Source: Dysgonomonas sp. BGC7
GTDB lineage: Bacteria > Bacteroidota > Bacteroidia > Bacteroidales > Dysgonomonadaceae
Direction of reading: 5' to 3'
DNA: 64,000 nucleotides
Assembly: GCF_001261735.1 (NCBI RefSeq)
Contig: NZ_CVRP01000007.1
Location: 186,001 to 250,000, forward strand
The position numbers and the translations under genes were made by a program. Below are positions 1-9,179 of this stretch, in pieces (the stretch's first letter is position 1; each line of letters opens with the position of its first letter). The notes under the pieces were generated by a model. It saw only the letters and a program-made list of their open reading frames with translations. It was not told the DNA's origin and made no database searches.

Positions 1-1066
1 GAGCCTCTTGTACCATTTTTATGATCTGTCCCAATAGCGTATCTTTTCCTACTTTTTCGGCAACGAAATGAAAGCTGCCTGTTTGGTTGATTGTTCCCGC
101 GAATACCTTATTGCCTTCGGTTTTCTCTACAGCTAGAGGCTCACCGTTTATCATGCTTTCGTCTACGAAAGAGTTGCCTTTGACTATCTTTCCGTCCACA
201 GCTATTTTTTCGCCTGGCTTCACTACTATTTCGTCACCTATTTGTATGCTTTTTATAGGTGTTTCTTCAAATTTGCCATTCTTGACAACAATAGCTGTGT
301 TGGGTTGCAATCCTATAAGTTGTTTTATTGCCGAAGTAGTATTTTGTTTTGCTTTATCTTCCAAATATTTTCCGAGAAGAACAAATGCTATGACAACGCC
401 TGCAACCTCAAAATATACGTGTGGTTCTAGTTCCTTATTGATCCAAAATGACGGATATATTGTGTTGAACACACTGAATAGATATGCCGTACCTGTACTT
501 AGAGCAACAAGAGTGTCCATGTTGGTCGACCGATGTTTTATTTGCTTCCACGCCGAAACAAAAAACTGTCTTCCAAAAACAAATACGATTGGTGTTGATA
601 GTGCCCACATGATATAATTGGCGTAAGGCATTGTGTGGAACAGCATTGCTATTATTACTAATGGAATGCTGAAAGCAATAGATGCTATGCAGTTCTTTTT
701 TAGATCAGATAGATGTTTGTTTCTAATATCTTCCAGTTCTTGTTCATCGGTTTCTTCTATTATGAGATCATATCCGGAGTTTTGTACGGCCTCTTTCATC
801 TTTTTGGGAGAAGATATGTTTGGTATGTATTCTACGTATGCGGTTGCATTAGCCAAATTAACAGAAGCTTTAGTTACTCCGGGCTGCTTGGCTAATGTAG
901 ACTGTACATGAGCAACACATGATGCGCATGACATACCTGTGACCGGAAACTCCGCTTTCACTGCTTTAGATTCTGCAAATACAAGATTAGTATTGGGTTT
1001 AACAGAGGTTGATTTGTTATTCGAGTTATTGTTGTTTAGGAGAGATTTATTATTTAAAGTTGCCAT
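1..1066 (-). CDS. copA: Copper-translocating P-type ATPase, 3' end cut by window edge
   Basis: Heavy-metal P1B-type ATPase that would export Cu(I) across the inner membrane. About 355 N-terminal residues are visible. An Asn/Ser-rich tail (about 1-35) precedes one heavy-metal-associated (HMA) domain with the metal motif GMSCASC. Several hydrophobic segments follow, then the actuator domain. Its loop reads INGEP, whereas most family members have TGE or SGE; this could be a tolerated variant. The phosphorylation (DKTGT) and ATP-binding domains lie beyond the left edge. The start is the ATG at 1066; no in-frame alternative looks better. The regulator at 1154-1723 lies just upstream on the same strand, so the pair is probably co-regulated by copper. 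A weak promoter-like CATCTTTG lies in the 87-base gap. Confidence 0.9.
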   Translation of the reverse strand, partial: MATLNNKSLLNNNNSNNKSTSVKPNTNLVFAESKAVKAEFPVTGMSCASCVAHVQSTLAKQPGVTKASVNLANATAYVEYIPNISSPKKMKEAVQNSGYDLIIEETDEQELEDIRNKHLSDLKKNCIASIAFSIPLVIIAMLFHTMPYANYIMWALSTPIVFVFGRQFFVSAWKQIKHRSTNMDTLVALSTGTAYLFSVFNTIYPSFWINKELEPHVYFEVAGVVIAFVLLGKYLEDKAKQNTTSAIKQLIGLQPNTAIVVKNGKFEETPIKSIQIGDEIVVKPGEKIAVDGKIVKGNSFVDESMINGEPLAVEKTEGNKVFAGTINQTGSFHFVAEKVGKDTLLGQIIKMVQEA

Positions 1067-1153
1067 ATCTTATTGTTTTGGATTTTAGTATAACAAAGAT
1101 GGCATAGAAAATGATTATTCGTGTTACATTATTTATTGATAGTTTTATAAGAT

Positions 1154-1723
1154 TTACACCTTGTCGAGAGGATTTCGTTTATTCGTTTTTATAGTTTTAA
1201 AGTAACTGGGAGTGAGTCCTGTTATTTTCTTAAACTGACTGCTTAAATGTGCTGTACTCGAATAATTAAGCCGAAAAGCAATCTCGTTTAACGTTAGTTC
1301 GTCATAAACCAGAAGTTCTTTTACTTTCTCTATTTTTTGTGCTATAAAATACTTTTCGATAGTGGATCCCTCAATTTCCGAAAACAGATTACTTATATAG
1401 TTGTAGTCGTGATGCAGTTTTTCGCTGAGGTAATCTGAAAGATTTATTTTTAGATCATTGTTGTTATAGTGTACCAACTCGATAATCAGAGTCTTTATTT
1501 GTTCTATCAGTCGGCTCTTCTTGTCATCAATAACTTCGAAACCTATTGGGGCTAAAGCTTTTTGTATCTGTGTTTTTTGAAGATCGCTTAGGGGGCTGCT
1601 TAAAATAACTTCTCCTAAGTCTACATTCAATACTGTGATACCCAGTTTTTCGAGCTCCGATTTGACTACCATTTTGCAGCGGTCGCAAACCATATTCTTT
1701 ATATATAGCTTCTCTGTCTCCAT
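1154..1723 (-). CDS. AraC-family regulator with N-terminal HMA-like copper-sensor domain
   Basis: 189-residue two-domain protein. Residues about 1-68 resemble a heavy-metal-associated domain, with the motif MVCDRC in the usual metal-binding loop position. Residues about 95-183 are an AraC/XylS double helix-turn-helix, including the typical segments LTLNEIAFRLNYSS and FKKITGLTPSYFK. The classic AraC sugar-binding cupin domain is absent. The gene sits immediately upstream of copA on the same strand, so the simplest inference is a transcription factor that binds Cu(I) through its CxxC and controls copA. Family assignment of both domains is confident; the ligand and the direction of regulation are inferred. 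Confidence 0.85.
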   Translation of the reverse strand: METEKLYIKNMVCDRCKMVVKSELEKLGITVLNVDLGEVILSSPLSDLQKTQIQKALAPIGFEVIDDKKSRLIEQIKTLIIELVHYNNNDLKINLSDYLSEKLHHDYNYISNLFSEIEGSTIEKYFIAQKIEKVKELLVYDELTLNEIAFRLNYSSTAHLSSQFKKITGLTPSYFKTIKTNKRNPLDKV

Positions 1724-1860
1724 TTCTATTTAATGTATAATTGCATATAAAGGTAAAAAATTATATCGTATATTTATTCTCGATAGACTTTTCTGTTTTA
1801 CAAGGCTCCTATAGTTTTCAAGAAATGTCGTTAATTATTTATATTCTCAAAAAAACTTTA

Positions 1861-1868
1861 TATCTTTG
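1861..1868 (+). promoter_or_regulatory. Bacteroidetes -7 promoter element for yceD-rpmF
   Basis: TATCTTTG matches the Bacteroidetes sigma-ABfr -7 consensus TAnnTTTG and lies about 40 bases before the GTG start at 1910. The -33 TTG element is weak. Confidence 0.6.
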
Positions 1869-1909
1869 CAGCCGTTCTTTTTCTTATATATTGATATTTA
1901 TATATAGAC

Positions 1910-2482
1910 GTGGGAAAGTTTAGTTTATACAATATACCTTTAAGAAGTTTATCTGAAGGGAAGCATGAGTTCAAATATGATTTGGACAATAAGTATTTTG
2001 CACTTATTGATGATGGTACAGCTGATGTAAAAAAAGGTAGCGTGCAGGTTTTGGTGTCTTTAAAGAAAACATCTATGACCTTCGAGCTTAATTTTGAACT
2101 TAACGGTGCTGTTTCAGTTCCATGTGATAGATGTCTTGATGATATTTCTATGCCTGTAGAAACTAAAAGTAAGCTCATTGTGAAATTTGGAAAAGAATAC
2201 TCAGAAGAAAGCGATGAAATAGTTATTATTCCGGAAGAAGATGGAGAAATAAATATAGCATGGTTTCTTTACGAATTTATTGTTTTGAGCCTGCCTACGA
2301 AGAAAGTACATCCGGCTGGGACTTGTAACAAGGCAATGTCTTCTAAGCTAAATAAGCACAGAGCAAGAAGTGCTGATGATGATACAGAGGAAGAAACAGA
2401 TGATGTTGAATTAGAGGATGATTCTTCTTTTTCAGATCCAAGATGGGATGCTCTTAAAGATGTCTCTGTAGATGAAGATTAA
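1910..2482 (+). CDS. yceD: DUF177 (YceD-like) protein
   Basis: 190-residue member of the DUF177/YceD family, which is almost always encoded just upstream of rpmF and is linked to ribosomal RNA and L32 accumulation in other organisms. The conserved CxxC-containing core is visible (VPCDRCLDD, about residue 67). The C-terminal third is very acidic (runs of D and E), as is usual in the family. The start is GTG at 1910; MGKFSLYNIPL matches how Bacteroidales homologues begin, and the promoter box at 1861 fits. rpmF follows 61 bases later and is probably co-transcribed. Confidence 0.88.
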   Translation: MGKFSLYNIPLRSLSEGKHEFKYDLDNKYFALIDDGTADVKKGSVQVLVSLKKTSMTFELNFELNGAVSVPCDRCLDDISMPVETKSKLIVKFGKEYSEESDEIVIIPEEDGEINIAWFLYEFIVLSLPTKKVHPAGTCNKAMSSKLNKHRARSADDDTEEETDDVELEDDSSFSDPRWDALKDVSVDED

Positions 2483-2543
2483 TATAATAGAAAATAGTTT
2501 TTCTAAATTAGATAAATAAAAATAACTAAATAAAGCAGAAAAA

Positions 2544-2729
2544 ATGGCACATCCGAAACGAAAACAGTCAAAATCTAGAACCGCAAAGAGAAGAACTCAT
2601 GATAAAGCTCTGACTCCTACGCTTGCAGTATGCTCTAATTGTGGAGCTTGGCATGTATTTCACACTGTTTGTCCTGAATGTGGATATTACAGAGGTAAAT
2701 TGGCAATAGAAAAAGGTGCGGCGGTTTAA
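2544..2729 (+). CDS. rpmF: 50S ribosomal protein L32
   Basis: 61-residue basic ribosomal protein. The N-terminus MAHPKRKQSKSRTAKRR is characteristic of L32. A zinc ribbon with both CxxC pairs intact (CSNC and CPEC) follows, so this is the zinc-binding form. It is probably co-transcribed with yceD and is followed by a strong terminator at 2749. Confidence 0.97.
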   Translation: MAHPKRKQSKSRTAKRRTHDKALTPTLAVCSNCGAWHVFHTVCPECGYYRGKLAIEKGAAV

Positions 2730-2748
2730 TTCGATACCGAATCTTTAA

Positions 2749-2774
2749 GCCCTATCCAATAGGGCATTTTTTTT
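2749..2774 (+). terminator. Rho-independent terminator after rpmF
   Basis: Seven-base-pair stem GCCCTAT / ATAGGGC with a three-base loop, followed by a run of eight T. It lies between rpmF and fabH, so fabH depends on read-through or on its own promoter. Confidence 0.85.
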
Positions 2775-2803
2775 ATTAATAGACACAAAAATCAAAGAGA
2801 ATA

Positions 2804-3787
2804 ATGATTCGAGCTGCAATAACCGGTATTGGTGCATATATTCCTGAAGATGTTTTGACTAATGCCGAAATGGCAACAATAGTTGACACAACAGACGAAT
2901 GGATAATGTCGCGTGTTGGTATCAAAGAACGCCATGTATTAAAAGGTGAGAATAAGGGTACATCTACGATGGGTGCGGAAGCCGTTAAAATGGTCTTGAA
3001 AAAAACAAATACTAAACCGGAAGAAGTAGAGGTGATAATATTTGCTACTACTACTCCCGATTATATATTCCCTTCTACTGCTGCAATGACGGCTGAAGCA
3101 TGTGGAATTAAAAATGCTTTAGGATTTGATATTCAAGCTGCTTGTTCAGGTTTTATTTATGCTTTGGAAATTGGCTCTAATTTTATAAAATCGGGCAAAT
3201 ATAAAAAAGTGATTATAGTAGCAGGAGACAAAATGACTTCTATTACAAACTATAAGGATCGTACTACTTGTCCTCTGTTTGGTGATGCTGCGGGTGCCGT
3301 TTTGCTTGAGCCTACTACAGAAGAGGTAGGTGTGATGGATTCTATTCTTCATATAGATGGTGTAGGTATTCCTCATTTGCATATGCATGGTGGTGGATCT
3401 GTCCATCCGGCTTCACACGAAACAGTCGATAAAGGTATGCACTATGTATATCAGGAAGGACAAGTTGTATTTAAACATGCTGTGTCTAAAATGGCAGATG
3501 TTTCTGTAGAGATTATGGAACGTAATCATCTGACAAAAGATACTGTTAATTGGCTTGTGCCTCATCAGGCAAATATTCGTATTATAGAGGCTGTCGGTAA
3601 TCGTATGGGACTTCCTGCCGAAAAGGTAATGATAAATATCCAAAAATACGGAAATACGAGTGCCGGAACAATTCCTGTGTGTTTGTATGAGTGGGAATCT
3701 AAATTGAAAAAAGGAGATAACCTAATTCTTACAGCATTTGGAGGAGGATTTACATGGGGAGCACTATATTTAAAATGGGCTTATTGA
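2804..3787 (+). CDS. fabH: 3-oxoacyl-[ACP] synthase III (KASIII)
   Basis: Condenses acetyl-CoA (or branched acyl-CoA) with malonyl-ACP to start type II fatty acid synthesis in the cytoplasm. It has 327 residues, the normal length. The full catalytic triad is visible: Cys114 in QAACSGF, His254 in VPHQAN and Asn284 in GNTSAG. The C-terminal GGGFTWG is also typical. It follows rpmF, the usual Bacteroidales order. The next gene is not era, which is commonly found here, but a fucosidase. A terminator lies directly downstream at 3811. Confidence 0.97.
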   Translation: MIRAAITGIGAYIPEDVLTNAEMATIVDTTDEWIMSRVGIKERHVLKGENKGTSTMGAEAVKMVLKKTNTKPEEVEVIIFATTTPDYIFPSTAAMTAEACGIKNALGFDIQAACSGFIYALEIGSNFIKSGKYKKVIIVAGDKMTSITNYKDRTTCPLFGDAAGAVLLEPTTEEVGVMDSILHIDGVGIPHLHMHGGGSVHPASHETVDKGMHYVYQEGQVVFKHAVSKMADVSVEIMERNHLTKDTVNWLVPHQANIRIIEAVGNRMGLPAEKVMINIQKYGNTSAGTIPVCLYEWESKLKKGDNLILTAFGGGFTWGALYLKWAY

Positions 3788-3810
3788 TTATATCATAATA
3801 AGAATTAAAA

Positions 3811-3841
3811 AAGGACAACCTATCTAAGGTTGTCTTTTTTT
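3811..3841 (+). terminator. Rho-independent terminator after fabH
   Basis: Stem GACAACC / GGTTGTC with a seven-base loop followed by a T run, about 25 bases after the fabH stop. Confidence 0.85.
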
Positions 3842-3889
3842 ATTCCTCAAAAACTCTTATTTTCGGGAAGAATTTAATACATACTACAA

Positions 3890-5932
3890 ATGAAAGCCGT
3901 TATTAATAAGTTTTGCTTTTTTTTACTGATCCCTATTTTGTTTTCTTGTGAAAGTGTTCAACCTCCAAAACCTTATGGGGTTTTACCTTCCAAACCTCAG
4001 ATCGATTGGCAACAAATGGAGTATTATATGTTTGTCCATTTTGGTCCTAATACTTTTACAGATGTGGAATGGGGTGATGGGAAGGAAGATCCTAAAGTTT
4101 TTAATCCAACAAATGTTGATTGCAGACAATGGGCGGCTACAGCAAAGCAAGCGGGTATGACAGGTATTATCATAACAGCAAAACATCATGATGGTTTTTG
4201 CCTTTGGCCAAGTAAATTTAGTACACATACTGTGCGTGAAAGTCCTTGGAAGGATGGAAAAGGAGATTTATTGAAAGAACTGTCAGAGGCATGTAAAGAA
4301 TATGGCTTAAAGTTTGGTGTATATCTGTCACCATGGGATCAGAATCATCCTGCATATGGAACGTCTGATTATAACCAGATTTTTGCTAATACTTTGAATG
4401 AGGTGCTTTCCGGATATGGCGATGTGTTTGAGCAATGGTTTGATGGAGCAAACGGAGAAGGGCATGGCGGAAAGAAACAGGTTTATGATTGGCCATTATT
4501 TCATAGTGTAGTGTATAAGAATCAGCCTAATGCTGTAATCTTTAGTGATGTGGGCCCGGGTTGTCGATGGATGGGTAATGAACGTGGTGTGGCAGGTAAA
4601 ACAAATTGGTCTACACTCAATATTACTGGTTTTGGTCCTGGACATGATGCTCCTACTACCGAAGTGTTGAATATGGGAAATGAAGGAGGAGAGGCTTGGG
4701 TTCCTGCCGAAACAGATGTTTCTATTCGGCCGGGATGGTTTTATAGTCCTTCTACAGACGAGAAAGTAAAAACATTGGAACAGCTTATTGATATATATTA
4801 TACTTCAGTCGGACGTAATTCAAATTTACTGTTAAATGTACCACCGGACAGGAGCGGACGTATTCACTATAACGATTCGGTTCGTTTAATGGATTTTCAT
4901 AAAGCAATTAATGATATTTTTGCCGATAACCTTATATCCGGAGCTGAGATAAACGCAAGTAATGAGAGAGGAAGTCAATATCGTGCATCGAATATGCTCG
5001 ATGAAAACTACGAGACTTATTGGGCAACACAGGATAATGATTTAACACCTTCCGTAGAGATAAATCTAAGCAGTAACAAAATGTTTAATCGGTTGATGCT
5101 ACAAGAATACATACCACTGGGACAGCGTATCTCTTCTTTTAAGGTGAGTTATTGGAACGATAAGAATGGTGACTGGTCTGATCTGTTAGATGGAACAACT
5201 ATTGGCTATAAACGTATTCTTCGCTTTCCTACCGTAGAGACAAGTAGACTGAAAATAGAGTTTAAAGGGTTAGCTTGTCCTGTAATAAGTAAGATAGGGC
5301 TTTATCTGGACAAAGTTTTATTATCCTCTCCAGTGATAGAAAGAGACAAATCAGGAATGGTGACTATAAATACAGATGATCTGCAAGTTGATATATACTA
5401 TACAACAAACGGAGATGTTCCTTCCGAAGAGTCGATGAAATTCGAAGAGGATTTCTCTATGCCGAAGAAAGGTATTGTAAAAGCCATTGCTATTAGTAAT
5501 GGACGAAAAAGTGGAGTTTCTACAAAAGAATATGACGTATCTCCAATCTTATGGTCGGTAATCTCTTCTGGAAAAGATGCTGCATTTTGTATAGATGGAA
5601 GTGAACATACTTTTGCAGAGATGGATAAGAGTGAACCTTTAGTTGTCGATTTAGGAGAGGTTCTATTATTGAAAGGTTTTTCCTATATTCCCGTTAATAA
5701 TGTGGAAGCAGCTAATATAGTCAAATATAATTTCTATACAAGTCTTGATAGTAAGAATTGGACGAAGGTTAAGGATGGTGCCGACTTCAAGAATATAAAG
5801 AATAACCCTATAGTGCAGATGACATTATTTAATGATGTTACTAAATGTCGGTATTTAAAAATGCAGCCACTTGAATTGACAAAAGAAGTAGATAAATATA
5901 TTGTTGCTGAGTTGGGCGTAATCACCAAGTGA
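3890..5932 (+). CDS. GH29 alpha-L-fucosidase lipoprotein with discoidin domains
   Basis: 680-residue secreted glycosidase. A lipoprotein signal ends at Cys20 (ILFSC), so it is expected to be membrane-anchored, probably on the outer membrane. Residues about 35-345 form a GH29 barrel: AKHHDGF (97-103) and the nucleophile motif EQWFDGA (Asp185) are clear. A first F5/8 type C (discoidin, CBM32-like) domain follows (about 350-475; RASNMLDENYETYWAT). Then comes a chitobiase C-terminal-like strand segment (about 480-545; YYTTNGDVPSEES) and a second discoidin-like domain to the end. It likely removes terminal fucose from host or plant glycans. It is flanked by the fabH terminator and two lipoprotein genes; no SusCD genes are adjacent. 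Confidence 0.92.
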   Translation: MKAVINKFCFFLLIPILFSCESVQPPKPYGVLPSKPQIDWQQMEYYMFVHFGPNTFTDVEWGDGKEDPKVFNPTNVDCRQWAATAKQAGMTGIIITAKHHDGFCLWPSKFSTHTVRESPWKDGKGDLLKELSEACKEYGLKFGVYLSPWDQNHPAYGTSDYNQIFANTLNEVLSGYGDVFEQWFDGANGEGHGGKKQVYDWPLFHSVVYKNQPNAVIFSDVGPGCRWMGNERGVAGKTNWSTLNITGFGPGHDAPTTEVLNMGNEGGEAWVPAETDVSIRPGWFYSPSTDEKVKTLEQLIDIYYTSVGRNSNLLLNVPPDRSGRIHYNDSVRLMDFHKAINDIFADNLISGAEINASNERGSQYRASNMLDENYETYWATQDNDLTPSVEINLSSNKMFNRLMLQEYIPLGQRISSFKVSYWNDKNGDWSDLLDGTTIGYKRILRFPTVETSRLKIEFKGLACPVISKIGLYLDKVLLSSPVIERDKSGMVTINTDDLQVDIYYTTNGDVPSEESMKFEEDFSMPKKGIVKAIAISNGRKSGVSTKEYDVSPILWSVISSGKDAAFCIDGSEHTFAEMDKSEPLVVDLGEVLLLKGFSYIPVNNVEAANIVKYNFYTSLDSKNWTKVKDGADFKNIKNNPIVQMTLFNDVTKCRYLKMQPLELTKEVDKYIVAELGVITK

Positions 5933-5954
5933 AATAAAAATTATCTATCTTTAC

Positions 5955-6560
5955 ATGTCTAAAAAAATAAATATGAAATACTTTATATATCTGCTTGTTG
6001 TATCTGTGTTCTCTATGCTTGTCGGTTGCAGCAGCAGTGATGATGATATAAAGCCACGTGAACGAACTGTCAGCTATATTGATGTTTCAGATTTTTTAGT
6101 ATGTCAGGGCTCTTCTAAAGGTGCAGATACTATCCACTATAATAATCTGAAAGATAGAGATCTATTGGCTCTATATTTCGATACTGTATACAAGCCAATT
6201 TTGTATCAAGGACGAATTGTTGAATTTTTTGGAGATAAATTAACTTATACTTATCCTGTAGGTTCGTCGTCTAATAAGATCTTGTCTTCCTATGTGTTCG
6301 ACAAAGACTCTCTTTTTATAATCAATTCCGGTAAGAAAAAAGTGTTTGTTGCTTTAGGTAGCTCCGAAAATTATCTTTACTATAAGCGCTCGATGGTTCG
6401 CTATCCAATCAAAGACACTAACCGTGATACAATCTTTTCTACGGCTAATGAAATGAGTTTAGATAAAGTGTTGCAACTTGCGGGATACGATAGTAAAGAT
6501 AATCTTACCAATCCGTCAGATACTATTGCTTGGTGCAATATGGTATATGTATATAACTAA
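5955..6560 (+). CDS. Hypothetical lipoprotein (paired with the next gene)
   Basis: 201 residues; family not recognised. It has a lipoprotein signal peptide (LVGC, Cys25 from the first ATG) followed by a Ser/Asp-rich tether. The mature part is mixed, strand-rich and ends with NPSDTIAWCNMVYVYN. A second start at 5973 (MKYFIYLL) is equally credible, because a promoter-like TATCTTTA lies at 5946-5953, immediately before the first ATG. The next gene starts 6 bases later, encodes a lipoprotein of similar size and ends with a related DT-x-x-WC motif, so the two may be diverged paralogues working together. It lies directly downstream of the fucosidase, but a functional link is only inferred. Confidence 0.75.
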   Translation: MSKKINMKYFIYLLVVSVFSMLVGCSSSDDDIKPRERTVSYIDVSDFLVCQGSSKGADTIHYNNLKDRDLLALYFDTVYKPILYQGRIVEFFGDKLTYTYPVGSSSNKILSSYVFDKDSLFIINSGKKKVFVALGSSENYLYYKRSMVRYPIKDTNRDTIFSTANEMSLDKVLQLAGYDSKDNLTNPSDTIAWCNMVYVYN

Positions 6561-6566
6561 AGAATT

Positions 6567-7136
6567 ATGTTGAAACATAAAATATTCATTTTCTTCTTCG
6601 TATTAGTTTTGCTCTCATCCTGTGGCGATGACGAAGGAGATATCATACGTTATAGTGCCTCTACAATCGAACCTTTCAAAGTCTATGTGAAAAGTACCGA
6701 CTCTGAACAGGGAGGTGTTGAGTTAGATGAAAGCAGTATAACGAGTCGCATTCGAAAAATTATCCCAGAGTCTACCTATGAGTATTATGTAAATACTACT
6801 ATTACTTTTCTCGAAGATAATATAATAATAGATCCTCAGGCCAGCTTAGCATTACCCGAAAAAAGCCCGTGCAAATTCGAAGGAGGATCATTGTATATCT
6901 CAAAAGCATCTCAGTGGCAATATTTTGGAGATGGAGATCAGCGTATGATTACAATACGTCAGCACTATATAGCACATAAACAAAATGGTTCGGAGAAATT
7001 TCAGATAAAGCAAGTACCTCCGCAGAAAGATATGAACGGAGAGGTTGCTGCCGGTCAGTCTCCTTTTGGAGAATTGAAGAATATGGTTGAGGGTGATACG
7101 CTTATTTGGTGTACGCGCAATTCTGTATTTCGCTAA
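6567..7136 (+). CDS. Hypothetical lipoprotein (paired with the previous gene)
   Basis: 189 residues; family not recognised. The lipoprotein signal ends at Cys19 (LLSSC), followed by an acidic DDEGD tether. The mature protein is probably beta-rich, with a central region carrying charged and aromatic residues. Its C-terminus EGDTLIWCTRNSVFR resembles the end of the previous gene's product. The 6-base spacing indicates an operon with that gene. A terminator follows at 7167, closing the unit before the der promoter. Confidence 0.75.
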   Translation: MLKHKIFIFFFVLVLLSSCGDDEGDIIRYSASTIEPFKVYVKSTDSEQGGVELDESSITSRIRKIIPESTYEYYVNTTITFLEDNIIIDPQASLALPEKSPCKFEGGSLYISKASQWQYFGDGDQRMITIRQHYIAHKQNGSEKFQIKQVPPQKDMNGEVAAGQSPFGELKNMVEGDTLIWCTRNSVFR

Positions 7137-7166
7137 GTTTCAGAATAAATATAAGTTAATAATATA

Positions 7167-7191
7167 GTCCGTTTTTAATACGGACTTTTTT
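7167..7191 (+). terminator. Rho-independent terminator after the lipoprotein pair
   Basis: Stem GTCCGT / ACGGAC with an A/T-rich loop followed by six T. It separates the fucosidase/lipoprotein unit from der. Confidence 0.75.
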
Positions 7192-7218
7192 ATTAAAGAA
7201 AATTCCGAGAAAAAACAC

Positions 7219-7226
7219 TAACTTTG
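7219..7226 (+). promoter_or_regulatory. -7 promoter element for der
   Basis: TAACTTTG matches TAnnTTTG and lies 30 bases before the der ATG at 7257. It overlaps the in-frame TTG at 7224, which argues against translation starting there. Confidence 0.6.
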
Positions 7227-7256
7227 CACCTAAATTTAGAGAACATAGATAATTGT

Positions 7257-8570
7257 ATGGGAAATTTAGTAGCTATAGTCGGTCGGCCTAATGTAGGCAA
7301 ATCAACTCTCTTTAATCGTTTGACCGAAAGCCGGCAAGCTATTGTGGATGAGACATCCGGAACAACACGTGACAGACAGTACGGTAAAGTAGAATGGGGA
7401 AAACAGGAGTTTTCTCTGGTAGATACAGGTGGATGGGTTGTAAACTCAGAAGATGTATTCGAAAGTGAGATCAATAAACAAGTTAAAATAGCCATTGAAG
7501 AAGCTGATGTAATTCTCTTCCTTGTGGATGTGATGAATGGGCTTACTGATTTGGATTCTAATGTAGCAAATATGCTGCGTCGTTCAAAGAAGCCAATATT
7601 GTTAGTATCTAATAAGGCTGATAATTTTAATCTGCATGCTCAGTCTGCAGAGTTTTATGCTTTGGGCTTAGGAGATCCTATCAACGTTTCGGCTATCAAT
7701 GGTTCGGGAACAGGGGATTTGTTGGATATGATTATTTCCAAATTTACAAAAAATGAGGTAGACGAACCCCTTGAAGAAATACCTCGTATTGCTATTGTTG
7801 GGCGACCTAATGCCGGTAAGTCGTCTTTTGTGAATGCACTGATGGATGAGGAACGCAATATTGTAACCAACATTGCCGGAACTACACGGGATTCGATATA
7901 TACTCGTTTCGATAGATTTAATATGGATTTCTATCTGGTAGATACAGCAGGTATACGCAAAAAAGGAAAAGTAACGGAAGACTTAGAGTATTATTCTGTC
8001 ATACGCTCTATCAAAGCCATTGAAAATTCTGATGTTTGTATATTGATGATTGACGCTACGCAAGGTATAGAGAGTCAGGATATGAATATTTTTTCATTAA
8101 TTCAGAAAAATAATAAAGGGCTTGTTGTTTGTGTCAATAAATGGGACTTAGTAGAGAATAAAGAGCAAATTGTAATCAAGACATTTGAAAAAGCTATCCG
8201 CGAACGTTTAGCTCCATTTACCGACTTTCCTATAGTATTTGCTTCTGCTCTTACCAAACAGCGTATATTGAAAGTGTTGGAAATAGCTAAAGATGTATAT
8301 GGTCGTCGTAAGACAAAAATACCTACTCATAAGCTAAATGAAGTGCTACTGCCTATAATAGAGCATACACCACCTCCTGCAAATAAGGGGAAATATATTA
8401 AGATAAAATACATAACTCAGCTGCCAAAAACACAAGTGCCTTCGTTTGTATTCTTCTGTAATCTTCCACAATGGATAAAAGAGCCTTACAAACGCTTTCT
8501 CGAAAACAGAATAAGAGATAATTGGGATTTGTCGGGTACGCCTATCAATATATTTATCAGAGAAAAATAA
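7257..8570 (+). CDS. der: Ribosome-associated GTPase Der (EngA)
   Basis: Essential double-GTPase involved in 50S subunit maturation; 437 residues, the normal size. Two complete G domains are visible: GRPNVGKS at 9-16 and GRPNAGKS at 182-189, each with DTxG switch motifs and NKxD-type guanine-specificity motifs (SNKAD, VNKWD). A KH-like C-terminal domain follows (about 350-437). The start is ATG 7257. The longer in-frame reading from TTG 7224 starts inside the promoter box and is rejected. A strong terminator follows at 8591. Confidence 0.97.
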   Translation: MGNLVAIVGRPNVGKSTLFNRLTESRQAIVDETSGTTRDRQYGKVEWGKQEFSLVDTGGWVVNSEDVFESEINKQVKIAIEEADVILFLVDVMNGLTDLDSNVANMLRRSKKPILLVSNKADNFNLHAQSAEFYALGLGDPINVSAINGSGTGDLLDMIISKFTKNEVDEPLEEIPRIAIVGRPNAGKSSFVNALMDEERNIVTNIAGTTRDSIYTRFDRFNMDFYLVDTAGIRKKGKVTEDLEYYSVIRSIKAIENSDVCILMIDATQGIESQDMNIFSLIQKNNKGLVVCVNKWDLVENKEQIVIKTFEKAIRERLAPFTDFPIVFASALTKQRILKVLEIAKDVYGRRKTKIPTHKLNEVLLPIIEHTPPPANKGKYIKIKYITQLPKTQVPSFVFFCNLPQWIKEPYKRFLENRIRDNWDLSGTPINIFIREK

Positions 8571-8590
8571 TATATGCTAAATATTTTATA

Positions 8591-8625
8591 CAAAGACCTC
8601 CATTATGGGGGTCTTTGCTTTTTTA
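8591..8625 (+). terminator. Rho-independent terminator after der
   Basis: Strong stem CAAAGACCTCC / GGGGGTCTTTG (with one wobble) followed by a T-rich tract. Confidence 0.9.
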
Positions 8626-8672
8626 TTTAATTGATATATCGGTAATTTCATTAAAATTTCTTCTGAAATTTG

Positions 8673-8680
8673 TATTTTTG
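8673..8680 (+). promoter_or_regulatory. -7 promoter element for the smpB-metH operon
   Basis: TATTTTTG matches TAnnTTTG, about 42 bases before the smpB GTG start. It is the only clear promoter seen before the co-directional run that reaches 17.9 kb. Confidence 0.5.
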
Positions 8681-8721
8681 TAGGTTTTAGATAATGAACA
8701 CATATTTTATAACAAAGAACA

Positions 8722-9177
8722 GTGGATCAATCAAACATAAATATAAAAAATAAACGTGCCAGTTTCGACTATGAGTTCATCGAAACATTTACGGCAGGTA
8801 TAGTTCTTACAGGTACCGAGATAAAATCTATTCGTCTGGGAAAAGCTAGCTTGGTAGATACTTTTTGTATTTTCGAAAAAGATGAATTGTGGGTACGCAA
8901 TATGTATATTGCAGAATACTTCTATGGATCGTACAATAATCATGCAGCGCGCCGCGATCGTAAACTATTGCTAAATAAGAAAGAATTGCGGAAAATGCAA
9001 CGATTAGTCAAAGAAACAGGATATACGATTGTTCCTACTCGTCTCTTTCTAAACGATAGGGGACTTGCAAAAGTAAATATAGCAGTAGCCCGAGGTAAGA
9101 AACAATATGACAAACGTCAGTCTTTGAGAGAAAAAGATGATAAGCGAGCTATGGACAGAGCTATGAAGGGTGAATAA
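8722..9177 (+). CDS. smpB: SsrA-binding protein SmpB
   Basis: 151-residue partner of tmRNA in trans-translation (rescue of stalled ribosomes). Family hallmarks are present: [13 protein letters not shown] near the N-terminus, [14 protein letters not shown], and the basic C-terminal tail [18 protein letters not shown]. The start is GTG at 8722; no ATG is available in frame before MYIAEY, deep inside the protein. The first DUF6056 gene starts 2 bases after the stop, so smpB appears to head a long operon. Confidence 0.96.
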   Translation: MDQSNINIKNKRASFDYEFIETFTAGIVLTGTEIKSIRLGKASLVDTFCIFEKDELWVRNMYIAEYFYGSYNNHAARRDRKLLLNKKELRKMQRLVKETGYTIVPTRLFLNDRGLAKVNIAVARGKKQYDKRQSLREKDDKRAMDRAMKGE

Positions 9178-9179
9178 AG

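Noticed and set aside
87-617. Long open frame on the plus strand
   Set aside because: It is antisense to the copper ATPase, whose HMA and actuator motifs are unambiguous on the minus strand.
1741-1923. 60-codon frame ahead of yceD
   Set aside because: It spans the promoter box at 1861 and overlaps yceD; the product is low complexity and unlike any known protein.
7224-7256. Extended N-terminus for Der from a TTG codon
   Set aside because: The TTG lies inside the -7 promoter element; Der normally begins a few residues before the first GRPNVGKS loop.
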